Of a stretch of 64,000 nt of DNA, positions 19,301-26,306 are shown one piece after another. Origin of the DNA: Marinobacter sp. SS5-14b (GTDB taxonomy: Bacteria > Pseudomonadota > Gammaproteobacteria > Pseudomonadales > Oleiphilaceae); contig NZ_JASSVM010000003.1 in NCBI RefSeq assembly GCF_030541005.1, positions 434,001-498,000 of the forward strand, given 5' to 3'. Each line of letters begins with the position of its first letter. The first letter of the stretch is position 1. Both the position numbers and the translations under genes were made by a program. Below the pieces are notes generated by a model. The model searched no databases, had not been told where the DNA came from, and saw nothing but the letters and a program-made list of their open reading frames with translations.

Positions 19301-19929
19301 CGTGGTATTACAACTACAACACTCGCAGTCAGCTTGATGAGTGGATTAGTAGCACGCCATGGAGCAATGACCCACGAAAGAGAAAGGATCATCTTATTGA
19401 CGATTATTTGGCGGCGCTGGAGAGAACCCGCGATTTTTTGACACTAACGCGGGCGGAGGACAATGAAGATGGCCGTCAGGGTTTCTACCTGAATTGTTAT
19501 GGTTTGCCTGCAGATGCCTTGAAAAAGCCAATTACAGGGGCACCACCCCGCAAGGTTTCACTCGCTTGCTGGCTTGTTCAGCCAGAAGCGAGTTGGTGGA
19601 TGTTTTCCCGGGACCCAGAGACTTGGGTTAGGGCAATGGCGCCGTTGTCGGAAACACTGTGGGTGAACGAGCAGGCAGATTTTCTTCGAGTTGGCTTCTA
19701 CCCACCCAAACACCAGAAAACCGAACATGGACGCGAGACCAGCGAGTTGGCCTTGATGGTAAAGATAGAGACCTTGCACACCGAAGAGCGTTACACCGGA
19801 AGTGTCTACATGCTGCGCATCAAGCCGGATAGCGAGTTTCCCTTGTTGCCGGTTCAGGAGGCGCCGATTGAGCAAGCAGTTTGGTGGGAACTCGATTGGC
19901 CATTTGTTCCCATTGAGGCAGTTGCATGA
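16390..19929 (+). CDS. VasX-like pore-forming type VI effector
   Basis: 1179 residues. The N-terminal region (about 25-180; CPLLTTVKLLPIRYGRVEVP, YRLIRDGYIYILDE, LHEYVYEDGAL) matches the VasX/BTH_I2691-type toxin N-terminal domain used by VgrG cargo. A long helical, coiled-coil-rich middle follows (about 350-740). Hydrophobic segments then lie at about 757-775, 805-822, 847-868, 889-912 and 951-972, followed by a soluble C-terminal domain. This layout is expected of a colicin-like membrane-inserting toxin that dissipates ion gradients in target cells. The upstream DUF4123 adaptor and the downstream membrane immunity gene, joined by an ATGA overlap at 19926-19929, support the assignment. The exact lethal activity is inferred from family and topology. 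Confidence 0.85.
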   Translation: MRKQRPANDRNSDELKSWELSGAESNQPASCPLLTTVKLLPIRYGRVEVPPEGKTAGMPYELKSRALGYRLIRDGYIYILDEGAESLHEYVYEDGALSGHNEGKLEYPLNHILYVCFSEVRLTDKKKAQVLGSPSERPEFMQKIDLRNASPVSGGEHLLTLDQANQWVAEFAEDFEPEMTDGGNPQEYEAYFWENQPYYHKTRLGKLLSQQEIEDPSDCLCIVLRDDVGVMLDLAQHQNDVVGWLEAWTLGPDGTRSVERDYMLGTIIESITVMDDAAVVGLMRSHSDSDVQAMVSSLDELPQDEQEKAIAALTDWLNTDSDDGHGIGVTTQPHPPELQAQLDEIRKGANRSNYLEIADRLNGETEDYYTRQALAGAQQSFVDAHLEAIKRLKKQHNTNLKNTLNGVGFGKQGINDLIDRPRMNEFMQTQREKLARWQSELALITEDRTNLVTESRFQKAAWYFDPENEGQVNTSLMLEYQCLKDLCRTDETAEKIAEWMEQNPQYSRPMFYTLSLADQASSAELITTYASIMAAGYSIVTKAKEYGESLSTAEAGRLPALEAMSEEIRLSAAAIGDALSPAISLSIANTMEELYRGLDADRMPSLDEIFRNLPFFLKGKLLDAARSGQVEFRLASADELEEFKVNLHKIMQLNEKISDVNSEHDKVKSTHGHRSETAKQLVDQFHSLRDEQRLLGERLAAALSPIDESDPRISLAPPDAANGKAAVSIILSAAADQREVGRMLQSVRRGSPAVPAANALGDAIGVAIFFVQLANFWSAFDEFLKSENAFGSGRRSALPLVEAFWGSSAAGLACAQGFVDSALNARAQQLANAWKGAELKGVHAQMGRMHAFLGGFAYVAGFIASGFSINKHRSNWLDAVKAGNQQAEYAAITAMIGSGGLAATNMVGAFSSVRAWAQVASAGREAAQTLGGDVAKARATAWAATGPRLASLFARLNLFGLAFTVIELGSTWYYNYNTRSQLDEWISSTPWSNDPRKRKDHLIDDYLAALERTRDFLTLTRAEDNEDGRQGFYLNCYGLPADALKKPITGAPPRKVSLACWLVQPEASWWMFSRDPETWVRAMAPLSETLWVNEQADFLRVGFYPPKHQKTEHGRETSELALMVKIETLHTEERYTGSVYMLRIKPDSEFPLLPVQEAPIEQAVWWELDWPFVPIEAVA

Positions 19930-21050
19930 CGAAAATAGCAGATACCAAGGCACCCAGAGCAGGCAACTCTGACACGTTCAAAAGCGGAAAGGTGAACCAT
20001 CTTTCGCCACTTCCGTTGCCCACCGGTTTGCCCCCCGTTGATCACAGCCATATTGTGGCGGAGGTTACGGACGAATATCTGGAACTTGGGGCGTTTACAC
20101 CGAATGTGTTTGGCTGGCAGTTAACTCTCGCGATGCCCATGATGGTTGTTGTTCTGTCGTGCATTGTTCTCCCTGTGCTGATGTTTTTCGGAGGCTTAAC
20201 AATCGGCGATGGCCTGATGGATGGTATTGGATTGTTTGGTCAGTTTTTCTTGATTGGGGCAAAGCTGAGCGTGGTTGGGGGGGGCACTATCTTGCTGATA
20301 GCCCTTTCCCCACGTGTGCAAGCCTACTTCAAACTCCGGGGAGTCGTCCCCACCCGCTTCAATCGCCAACGCCGGGAAGTCTGCCTGGTGCCGTCGGATT
20401 CGGATACGCCTGTCATCGTGCCCTGGGAGGAGCTGCAAGCCTGGGTGGTTCAGGCCCAGGGGGTTACCCAGTATGGTGTCCAGCGTCAGTTTGGTTTTGG
20501 CTTTGGGGGTACGGATCCGAAGACCGGCAAAGGCACAAGCCTTGAGCTGATGTCGGCGGGGCTACCCCTGGCCATCAGCACCTGGGAAGCGCTGCGGGCT
20601 TATATGGAATACGAGGTAAACAGCCTGGCGGAGATTCAGGACCCGTTGGAACTACAAAAGCCCGGCGACCCGCCCTGGGAAGGTGTCCATACCTTCTACA
20701 ATGCCCGTGAGCGAATGCGTCGCCGTCGTCGCGAAGGCGAGGTGGGTTGGTTCTACCCGTTCTTTTGGTACTGCTACCACCTGCTGACCTTGTGGACTTT
20801 GCCCAACCACCTGACGGAATGGGAAGTTCGTAAACTGAAACGCCTGAACCGCCGGGCAACCCCGGAGGCTGTCCAACGTTGGTCAGAACCGCTGCCGGAA
20901 GCGCAATCGGCAAAGCCGAGTGAGGAGCTGATGCGGCTGAGTGAAAAAGTACGCCAGAAGCAGCGAGCCAATCCAGGGCGCTTGCCCTATGAGGTGTTTG
21001 CTGAGGTGTACAGTGAAGAGGATCGAGTGCCGCAGGCATCGAACCTATGA
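19926..21050 (+). CDS. Membrane immunity protein candidate for the VasX-like effector (DUF6708-like)
   Basis: 374 residues, starting inside the effector stop (ATGA). There are two or three hydrophobic helices: about 63-90 (WQLTLAMPMMVVVLSCIVLP) and 100-128. The large soluble remainder includes FNRQRREVCLVP followed by PWEELQAWV, the pattern I associate with DUF6708 proteins found beside type VI effectors. A second hydrophobic cluster (GWFYPFFWYCYHLLTLW) lies at about 277. Immunity to pore-forming T6SS toxins is commonly given by inner-membrane proteins encoded directly downstream, so position and topology both point to immunity. The DUF name is from memory. Confidence 0.7.
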   Translation: MTKIADTKAPRAGNSDTFKSGKVNHLSPLPLPTGLPPVDHSHIVAEVTDEYLELGAFTPNVFGWQLTLAMPMMVVVLSCIVLPVLMFFGGLTIGDGLMDGIGLFGQFFLIGAKLSVVGGGTILLIALSPRVQAYFKLRGVVPTRFNRQRREVCLVPSDSDTPVIVPWEELQAWVVQAQGVTQYGVQRQFGFGFGGTDPKTGKGTSLELMSAGLPLAISTWEALRAYMEYEVNSLAEIQDPLELQKPGDPPWEGVHTFYNARERMRRRRREGEVGWFYPFFWYCYHLLTLWTLPNHLTEWEVRKLKRLNRRATPEAVQRWSEPLPEAQSAKPSEELMRLSEKVRQKQRANPGRLPYEVFAEVYSEEDRVPQASNL

Positions 21051-21082
21051 TTAGGGACTAAATCATCATCAAGGAAGACATT

Positions 21083-21421
21083 ATGACCACGGCTATAAAC
21101 GCAATCTGTACAGCCTGTAACAACACCATTCAATTATCACAAGAGGACCTGGAGCAGCTTGGAAGATCGGAGCCGCTCCCCTGCAGCGAGTGCGACGCCA
21201 TGCTGAAGATCACACCTGACGCAAACTCAGAGCGCAACGCAAAGCTTTCGGTGTTTGCCTTGACGATTGGCGCGGCCATCGTTGCGATTGTGGCCTTAAT
21301 AAACATCTTTGGTGACGCTGGCTTTCCGACTTATTTTGTTGCGATACCCGTCATTCTGGTGTCCACAGTGTTGGTATCCAGCCTCAGTAACAGCAAACTC
21401 AACTTAGACAGAGTTGAGTGA
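21083..21421 (+). CDS. Small zinc-ribbon membrane protein
   Basis: 112 residues. The N-terminal ribbon has two CxxC pairs (CTAC at 9-12 and CSEC at 37-40), which should bind one zinc. Two hydrophobic helices follow (about 58-77 and 83-101). It lies 32 bases after the immunity candidate on the same strand and is probably co-transcribed. I do not recognise a named family. An accessory immunity or envelope role is possible only by association. Confidence 0.6.
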   Translation: MTTAINAICTACNNTIQLSQEDLEQLGRSEPLPCSECDAMLKITPDANSERNAKLSVFALTIGAAIVAIVALINIFGDAGFPTYFVAIPVILVSTVLVSSLSNSKLNLDRVE

Positions 21422-21558
21422 GCAGTGGTTGGCTCAGGTTTGTTTCATGGGATGGTGATGGCAAAGTGTCATGGGCGCTTACGCCGCAACTAGGCAAGAT
21501 CTCTATGGAAGCGTACCGGCAAAACGCCCGAAAGGTGCATGGCCAATCTGAGATATGA
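21418..21558 (+). pseudogene. 3' remnant of a lost immunity-like gene
   Basis: Read from 21421, the frame encodes a short peptide ending SWDGDGKVSW, then LTPQLGKISMEAYR, then a stop at 21556-21558. The same LTPQLGKISMExYR block, preceded by a GW..WDG context, forms the C-terminus of the gene ending at 22701. The frame is closed by a stop at 21415-21417, so only about 45 C-terminal codons survive. It begins right at the end of the zinc-ribbon gene, as if a deletion fused that gene to the tail of an older immunity gene. Confidence 0.75.
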
Positions 21559-21573
21559 CTATCGGGATAAAAT

Positions 21574-22701
21574 TTGAACGATTCGGAACCTTTAACAAGC
21601 AAACCACGAGTCGGTGGGAATCTTCAGCCTGCCTGTCATCAGGTTTCCGTCTTTGAGGCTGCTGCCTTTCGGGCGACTGAGATTGGTCCTTTGCCGAAAT
21701 CGCCCAAAGAGCGCACGCGGATTGGCGAGGATCTTCAGCCTGTTGGCACCTATGCGGGCATTATCCCCTATCTGAGCACAATTCAAGACGCTGAAGTGCT
21801 TCAGGATCATGAGAAAACTGACCCGGAATTTATATCCAAAGATTGGTGGTGGGATCACCAGCGGATTCGATTCCTGAATGAAAAGTTAAGCCTTAAATTT
21901 TTGGTTCTTTTGTTGCCGTTGATTTGGGTTTTCACATTAATAATTGGGGGCTTGGGTTCAATTGTTTGGGGAGTGGTGCAGCTAACTGAATCGTATGATT
22001 TTCCTGCTTTTCTGCATTTACTACTGCTATTCATCTTGGTGCCAGCGTGGCTGTTGTTCTCGTTTTGGGTTGTTCGTCCCACTACCAACTGGCTCATGAG
22101 TACCGGTGTTGGATTCCTTCTCAAGCCCTTCGAAAAGACCATCAATAAAAAACTAGACGAAACGCTAGAGGACGGCTGCAGCGAGTTTAACCGGATCACC
22201 GGTCAAGTCCGACTGGCCATGGGTGGTAGACGTTTTTTTGAAGCCCCCTTTGTGGAGTTCGATGCCTACGTAGATAGGGTGATCCAGCAAAGTGGTGTGT
22301 TCTATCGGCTGATCCTGGTGCATCGTTACACCCAGAAATCCTTTCACAACACCGCGTTCAGCTCCATCGAACCCAGTAAGTTTGAAGTGCTGGCAACCTG
22401 GGACATGCTCCAGACCTACATGGATGTGACGCAACCATTGCCCGATACCCCACGGCTTGAGCCCTTCCGTCTCCTGGACCCCGTCACCGCCGAATACGAC
22501 AAAAAAACGGGGCGTAATCCAAGGTATTGGCGTGACCTGAATCTGGAGGCCTGGAAAGAGGGTGAGGGCTGGACTGAGGTTCACCGGCGCCAGACCAGTT
22601 ATCCCTGGGATGGCCGAACCTGCAAGCTGACTCCGCAGCTAGGCAAAATATCGATGGAAGAATACCGTAAGCAAAGGCCTGTGGGTGCTTGGCCAATTTG
22701 A
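21574..22701 (+). CDS. Second immunity-like membrane protein (DUF6708-like)
   Basis: 375 residues from a TTG start at 21574; no ATG exists in the first half, so TTG is the likeliest start. Two hydrophobic helices lie at about 110-137 and 144-168. The soluble part includes FNRITGQVRLAM and PWDGRTCKLTPQLGKISMEEYR. The general order (N-terminal soluble region, helix pair, FNRxxxxV segment, WDMLQTYM) parallels the protein at 19926-21050, so the two look like distant relatives. The N-terminus contains an internal duplication, RVGGNLQP and RIGEDLQP, about 35 residues apart. An orphan immunity gene retained against a toxin no longer encoded here is the simplest reading. Confidence 0.6.
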   Translation: MNDSEPLTSKPRVGGNLQPACHQVSVFEAAAFRATEIGPLPKSPKERTRIGEDLQPVGTYAGIIPYLSTIQDAEVLQDHEKTDPEFISKDWWWDHQRIRFLNEKLSLKFLVLLLPLIWVFTLIIGGLGSIVWGVVQLTESYDFPAFLHLLLLFILVPAWLLFSFWVVRPTTNWLMSTGVGFLLKPFEKTINKKLDETLEDGCSEFNRITGQVRLAMGGRRFFEAPFVEFDAYVDRVIQQSGVFYRLILVHRYTQKSFHNTAFSSIEPSKFEVLATWDMLQTYMDVTQPLPDTPRLEPFRLLDPVTAEYDKKTGRNPRYWRDLNLEAWKEGEGWTEVHRRQTSYPWDGRTCKLTPQLGKISMEEYRKQRPVGAWPI

Positions 22702-22738
22702 TGTTACAAGGATTGTAGATTGCCGCAAGGTTCGCCTA

Positions 22739-22771
22739 TTTCCTCACATGGGGTTTTTGGATGTGAGGAAA
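22739..22771. repeat. 11-bp inverted repeat
   Basis: TTTCCTCACAT at 22739-22749 and ATGTGAGGAAA at 22761-22771 are perfect complements around an 11-base loop. There is no T-run after the stem, so a rho-independent terminator is not assured. It lies between the immunity array and the toxin-antitoxin pair and could be a hairpin or an operator. Confidence 0.55.
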
Positions 22772-22899
22772 GACGAAGGTGGAGACTACATCTTTGAATA
22801 GCGGAAGTTGTCATCTCGGTAATTTGCCAACCGTTGCAAAATGCAACGCCTGTAGTAATCTGTATGCACCAGCCGTGGCAATCATTGCAGGAGGGCATC

Positions 22900-23313
22900 A
22901 TGGCAACAGCAATTCGAATTGATGACAAGCTGGTTCGCGAAGCCTCAGCGGAGGCACAGCTTCAGCGGCGCTCTACACCCAAGCAGATCGAATACTGGGC
23001 GGAGATAGGCAAAATTGTGGCCGGGGAAGTGTCGGCAGAGGACCTGATCTCTATCGCTCAGGGCAATCGCCGGGTGAGGGTGGAACCATTGGTTCCGGAG
23101 CCGGTATCCAGTGATGACTTATGGGCCGAGGTAGATGCAGCCCGGGAATCGGGTGAGCTGGCAAAAGCGATCGCTCACAATCGTACCGTGTATCAGTGTT
23201 CGCCTGATAAACCAGGCTATTTACAGGCGATCTATCCCGACGGCACCCGGCAAACCGGTGTTTTCAAAAATGGCGCTTTTGTGGCACTGAATGATCGAGA
23301 TGACGCAGCCTGA
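22900..23313 (+). CDS. ParD-like antitoxin
   Basis: The ATG at 22900 has GGAGGG at 22890-22895; a longer frame from 22834 lacks a ribosome binding site. The product is 137 residues. The N-terminus (MATAIRIDDKLVREASAEAQLQRRS...QIEYWAEIGKI) is the ParD-like helix-type DNA-binding domain of antitoxins. The last 40 residues (YLQAIYPDGTRQTGVFKNGAFV) form a separate small beta unit. The stop lies 23 bases inside the zeta-like toxin gene, the usual antitoxin-first, overlapping order. It probably neutralises the toxin and represses the pair. Confidence 0.8.
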   Translation: MATAIRIDDKLVREASAEAQLQRRSTPKQIEYWAEIGKIVAGEVSAEDLISIAQGNRRVRVEPLVPEPVSSDDLWAEVDAARESGELAKAIAHNRTVYQCSPDKPGYLQAIYPDGTRQTGVFKNGAFVALNDRDDAA

Positions 23314-23875
23314 ACTATGGTTACTGGTTGGTGGCAATGGTTCCGGCAAGTCGACCTTTTATGAGCGATTCCTTGCTCGCCGGAATTTGCCGTTTATCAA
23401 TGCAGATAACATTGCCAGAAGCCTATGGCCCGAAGAGCCAGAGAAGCATAGTTATGCGGCAGCCTTGATCGCAGAAAAGGAGCGATTTCGTTTTTTGGAG
23501 GAAGGCGCCAGCTTTTGCTTTGAAACGGTGTTCTCCCACCCATCAAAGGTGGACTTCCTGGGCGCTGCCAAAGCCGCAGGTTTTCGCATTCGAATGGTTT
23601 ATTTTCACCTGGAGTTGGTGGAGTTGAATAAGGCGCGAGTCTCTACTCGGGTGAAGTCGGGAGGCCATGGTGTTCCCGAGAAGAAAATCGAAACGCGCAT
23701 CCCTCGTACTTTGCAGAATGTGAAGGCAAGCATTGGCCTGGTGGATGAACTCTACCTCGTCGACAACTCGAGCGCCGAAAAACCGTTCCTGCGGGTGGCT
23801 GAGCTTCGCGGAGCAGACTGGATACTGTGTCAGGACGTACTACCTGAATGGGCTGAGACTCTGATCAGGTTTTAA
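23291..23875 (+). CDS. Zeta-type toxin kinase
   Basis: 194 residues; ATG at 23291 or 23300. The Walker A loop is GGNGSGKST at residues 14-22. It is followed by FINADNIARSLWP (substrate-site Asp), FCFETVFSHPSK and a helical lid with RVxTRVKSGGHGVPEKKIETR (conserved Arg residues). This is the layout of zeta toxins, which phosphorylate UDP-N-acetylglucosamine and block wall synthesis; some relatives act on other substrates. It overlaps the ParD-like antitoxin gene, a pairing seen in chromosomal zeta loci other than the classical epsilon-zeta type. Confidence 0.85.
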   Translation: MIEMTQPELWLLVGGNGSGKSTFYERFLARRNLPFINADNIARSLWPEEPEKHSYAAALIAEKERFRFLEEGASFCFETVFSHPSKVDFLGAAKAAGFRIRMVYFHLELVELNKARVSTRVKSGGHGVPEKKIETRIPRTLQNVKASIGLVDELYLVDNSSAEKPFLRVAELRGADWILCQDVLPEWAETLIRF

Positions 23876-23922
23876 CGAGACGAAAACTCAAGATCACGAA
23901 TTCAAGATAAGGGAGCCAAGGA

Positions 23923-24771
23923 ATGGCAAGTCCTCTCGTGCAGGCCAGAAGCCTGCTAATTACAGCAGTTTTGTACCTCACCGCCGGCCAGGCACTTGCA
24001 AGTCCCCCAGCCATCCCCCTGGCCAATATCTACCACCCGGGAATCAATCTGGCTGACTACTGGCTCAGTGAAAAGCTCGATGGCGTACGAGCCTACTGGG
24101 ACGGCAGCCAACTCTGGTCCCGGGGTGGTCATGTGTATGCGGCTCCGGACTGGTTTACGGAGCAGTTCCCGGCGCAGCCACTGGACGGCGAACTCTGGAA
24201 CGGGCGTGGGCGATTTGCCGAGCTGTCAGGTGTTGTGCGCAAGGCTCAACCGGTGGCGCGGGAGTGGCGGGAGGTGCAGTTCCACGTGTTTGACCTTCCC
24301 GTGCCGGATGTACCGTTTGATGAACGGTACCGGGATCTGGCTTCCATCGTTGAGGCCTCTGAATCGCCTTATCTGGTGCTGGTTGAACAGTACGCGATCG
24401 AGAGTCACCGCGAACTGATGTCCGAACTGAAGCGGGTGGTTGCGGCGGGCGGAGAGGGGCTGATGCTCAAGCGCAAGGCCAGTCACTACCTGGCAGGGCG
24501 TTCTGACGATCTGCTGAAAGTGAAAACTCATGCGGATACGGAGGCTACGGTGGTTGCCATTCTTCCCGGCAAGGGCAAGTACCGTGGCATGATGGGGTCT
24601 CTGGAAGTAAGGCTGGAAGACGGCCGGGAGTTTCGTATCGGCACAGGATTCACGGAGGAGGACAGGCTGCGTCCGCCAAAGCCCGGCACCATCATTACGT
24701 TTCGGTACCGGGGATTGACCGCCACGGGCCTACCCCGGTTTGCCAGTTTTCTGAGGGTTCGGGATATCTAG
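23923..24771 (+). CDS. Periplasmic ATP-dependent DNA ligase, LigE type
   Basis: 282 residues with a signal peptide (about 1-27, ending GQALA). The nucleotidyltransferase motif I is EKLDGVRAYWDG with Lys51 as the AMP-accepting residue. Also seen are LDGELWNGRGRF, FHVFDLPV (motif III), GGEGLMLKRK (motif IV) and LLKVKTH (motif V). A minimal OB-fold follows (RGMMGSLEVRL, GTIITFRYRGLT). LigE proteins are small exported ligases of Proteobacteria that seal nicks in extracytoplasmic DNA, linked to competence and biofilm DNA. GGGAGCC precedes the start. It is probably a single-gene unit. Confidence 0.88.
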   Translation: MASPLVQARSLLITAVLYLTAGQALASPPAIPLANIYHPGINLADYWLSEKLDGVRAYWDGSQLWSRGGHVYAAPDWFTEQFPAQPLDGELWNGRGRFAELSGVVRKAQPVAREWREVQFHVFDLPVPDVPFDERYRDLASIVEASESPYLVLVEQYAIESHRELMSELKRVVAAGGEGLMLKRKASHYLAGRSDDLLKVKTHADTEATVVAILPGKGKYRGMMGSLEVRLEDGREFRIGTGFTEEDRLRPPKPGTIITFRYRGLTATGLPRFASFLRVRDI

Positions 24772-24798
24772 TGTCCCGTGATGGTTGGTGAGCCAGGC

Positions 24799-25239
24799 TC
24801 ACCAGCTCCCCACATTTCCCATGCTCGCCCATGGTTCCTGAACTGGTAGCGCCTCTCCCTTCTGCAACAGCTCAATCGAAATGCCATCCGGTGTGCGGAT
24901 AAAGGCCATGTGCCCGTCTCTTGGTGGCCGGTTGATGGTCACGCCATGGGTTTGTAGCTTCTCGCACAGGGCGTAGATGTCGTCTACGCGGAAGGCCAGG
25001 TGCCCGAAGTTGCGACCGCCTGTGTATTCTTCCGGGTCCCAGTTGTAGGTGAGCTCAATCATGGGGGCTTTGTGTTCCCGTGCCCGGGCCTCATCTTCAG
25101 GGGCTGCCAGGAAAACCAGGGTAAAGCGGCCTTGCTCGCTGTCTTTCCGGCTGATTTCGACCATGCCGAGCAGGTCGCAGAAGAAGTGGAGTGTGTCATC
25201 CAGGTTGCTGACCCGGATCATGGTGTGCAGATATTGCAT
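24799..25239 (-). CDS. gloA: Lactoylglutathione lyase (glyoxalase I)
   Basis: 146 residues, one vicinal-oxygen-chelate fold. The order [40 protein letters not shown] and ISIELLQKG gives the expected metal ligands His5, Glu in MIELT, His in FGHLAF and Glu in SIELL. The enzyme turns the hemithioacetal of methylglyoxal and glutathione into S-lactoylglutathione. It is convergent with ligE; the two stops are 27 bases apart. The upstream side faces the DUF1853 gene on the same strand. Confidence 0.93.
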   Translation of the reverse strand: MQYLHTMIRVSNLDDTLHFFCDLLGMVEISRKDSEQGRFTLVFLAAPEDEARAREHKAPMIELTYNWDPEEYTGGRNFGHLAFRVDDIYALCEKLQTHGVTINRPPRDGHMAFIRTPDGISIELLQKGEALPVQEPWASMGNVGSW

Positions 25240-25276
25240 GGTGATCTCCTGTGGGGTGAGGATGTGCTCTCAAGCA

Positions 25277-26185
25277 TTAGCTCTTTTGTTGTGGCCAGCC
25301 ATGGGGCACGACAAACCAGCGGTCGTGTTCTGCCCAGCATTGTAACTTGGGGTGCCACGTTGTTTCTGCAAACAGGGCCGGAATTCCGCGGTCTTCAACC
25401 CGTTGAATGGCGGCCCGGGCTTCGTCGGCCTGAGGCTCTTGTGCCTGGCTCCAGGGCCCGATCCAGTGCGGCTTGTTCAGCGGCACCCAGCGTGTTGTGT
25501 CCTGTGCGTCCAGGTGCTTGGCGTAGCACCACTGCCCGGTCAGGTGATTGTCCGGTACGGTATCGGGTAACGTAACTTTTAGCTCGTCAGGATAGAACAG
25601 ATATCCGGGCATGAAAATGCGCGGCCTGGCGGTATCGTCGATGCCAAGTTCTGCCAGCACACTTTGGGTTTCCGGTCGCTGCGCTAATTGGCTCTGGCGT
25701 GACAGCAGGTGGCCGGTTTTCAGGTCAAGCCGATCCTGTGCATTGGGGCCATACCACCAGGTAGGCCCGTCCGGATCGGGAACGCCTAGATAGTATTTGA
25801 TGGCGATTTCGTGGTGTTCAAGTTCTCCCGATTGTGGATTTCTTACCACAAAATCCAGTTCCCCGATGGTTCGGCCGTCCTTACGTATTTGCTGGTTTTT
25901 CAGAAGGATTGGCCAGCCCATCAGCTCACTCAACATGACTTCGTACAGGCGCTCAAAGTAGTGCCCCAGGCGCTTTTCCGTGGCCGTCAGCAAGCGTTCG
26001 GGAACGGACTCTGGGTGGGTGTCCCAGTGTGTGAGTACAGAAAGATAATCCTCAGGAAGGAACCGGGCCGGATAGAACGTGAGTGGTGATGCCAACAACT
26101 GGGGTGCTTCACACAGCCAGGCAAGATGGCGTATGGCCGGTGTTTTGAATCGGTGAAGGTTCTGTGGCGCGCGCAATGTGTTCAT
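25277..26185 (-). CDS. DUF1853 family protein, PD-(D/E)XK-like
   Basis: 302 residues from the ATG at 26183-26185. A longer frame to 26296 would run through the A3 promoter and adds residues without family likeness, so it is rejected. The start region AIRHLAWLCEAPQLL and the segment GELDFVVRNPQSGELEHHEIAIKYYLG match DUF1853. The D...ExK arrangement (LDFVV...HEIAIKYY) resembles a PD-(D/E)XK nuclease core, but no activity is established for the family. It ends 37 bases before the start of gloA on the minus strand and may be co-transcribed with it. Confidence 0.75.
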   Translation of the reverse strand: MNTLRAPQNLHRFKTPAIRHLAWLCEAPQLLASPLTFYPARFLPEDYLSVLTHWDTHPESVPERLLTATEKRLGHYFERLYEVMLSELMGWPILLKNQQIRKDGRTIGELDFVVRNPQSGELEHHEIAIKYYLGVPDPDGPTWWYGPNAQDRLDLKTGHLLSRQSQLAQRPETQSVLAELGIDDTARPRIFMPGYLFYPDELKVTLPDTVPDNHLTGQWCYAKHLDAQDTTRWVPLNKPHWIGPWSQAQEPQADEARAAIQRVEDRGIPALFAETTWHPKLQCWAEHDRWFVVPHGWPQQKS

Positions 26186-26263
26186 CAGGTCAGGATACCC
26201 TATCTGCCTCACACTCTGGCGTTGAACGTTGAGAAAGGGGAGGCATTCGGCGATATCGGTCTC

Positions 26264-26306
26264 TATAATGGGCCCGGAATTTATCCAGATACCCACGGAG
26301 GGGTGA
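26264..26306 (+). promoter_or_regulatory. -10 element and leader of A3
   Basis: TATAAT at 26264-26269 lies 38 bases before the A3 ATG, inside a TCTATAAT context also found before A1 (TATAAT at 1124-1129, 40 bases before its ATG). Both leaders end with the same GGAGGGGTG ribosome binding region. No good -35 is present 17 bases upstream, so this promoter may need an activator. A1 and A3 appear to share ancestral control sequence. Confidence 0.5.

Noticed and set aside
21083..22701. Reading the two immunity-like genes as a recent duplicate of the 19926-21050 gene
   Set aside because: They share general order but little identity by eye; only the remnant at 21418-21558 is clearly related to the gene ending at 22701.
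26186..26296. Longer N-terminus for the DUF1853 protein
   Set aside because: The extension would cover the A3 -10 element and shows no family likeness.
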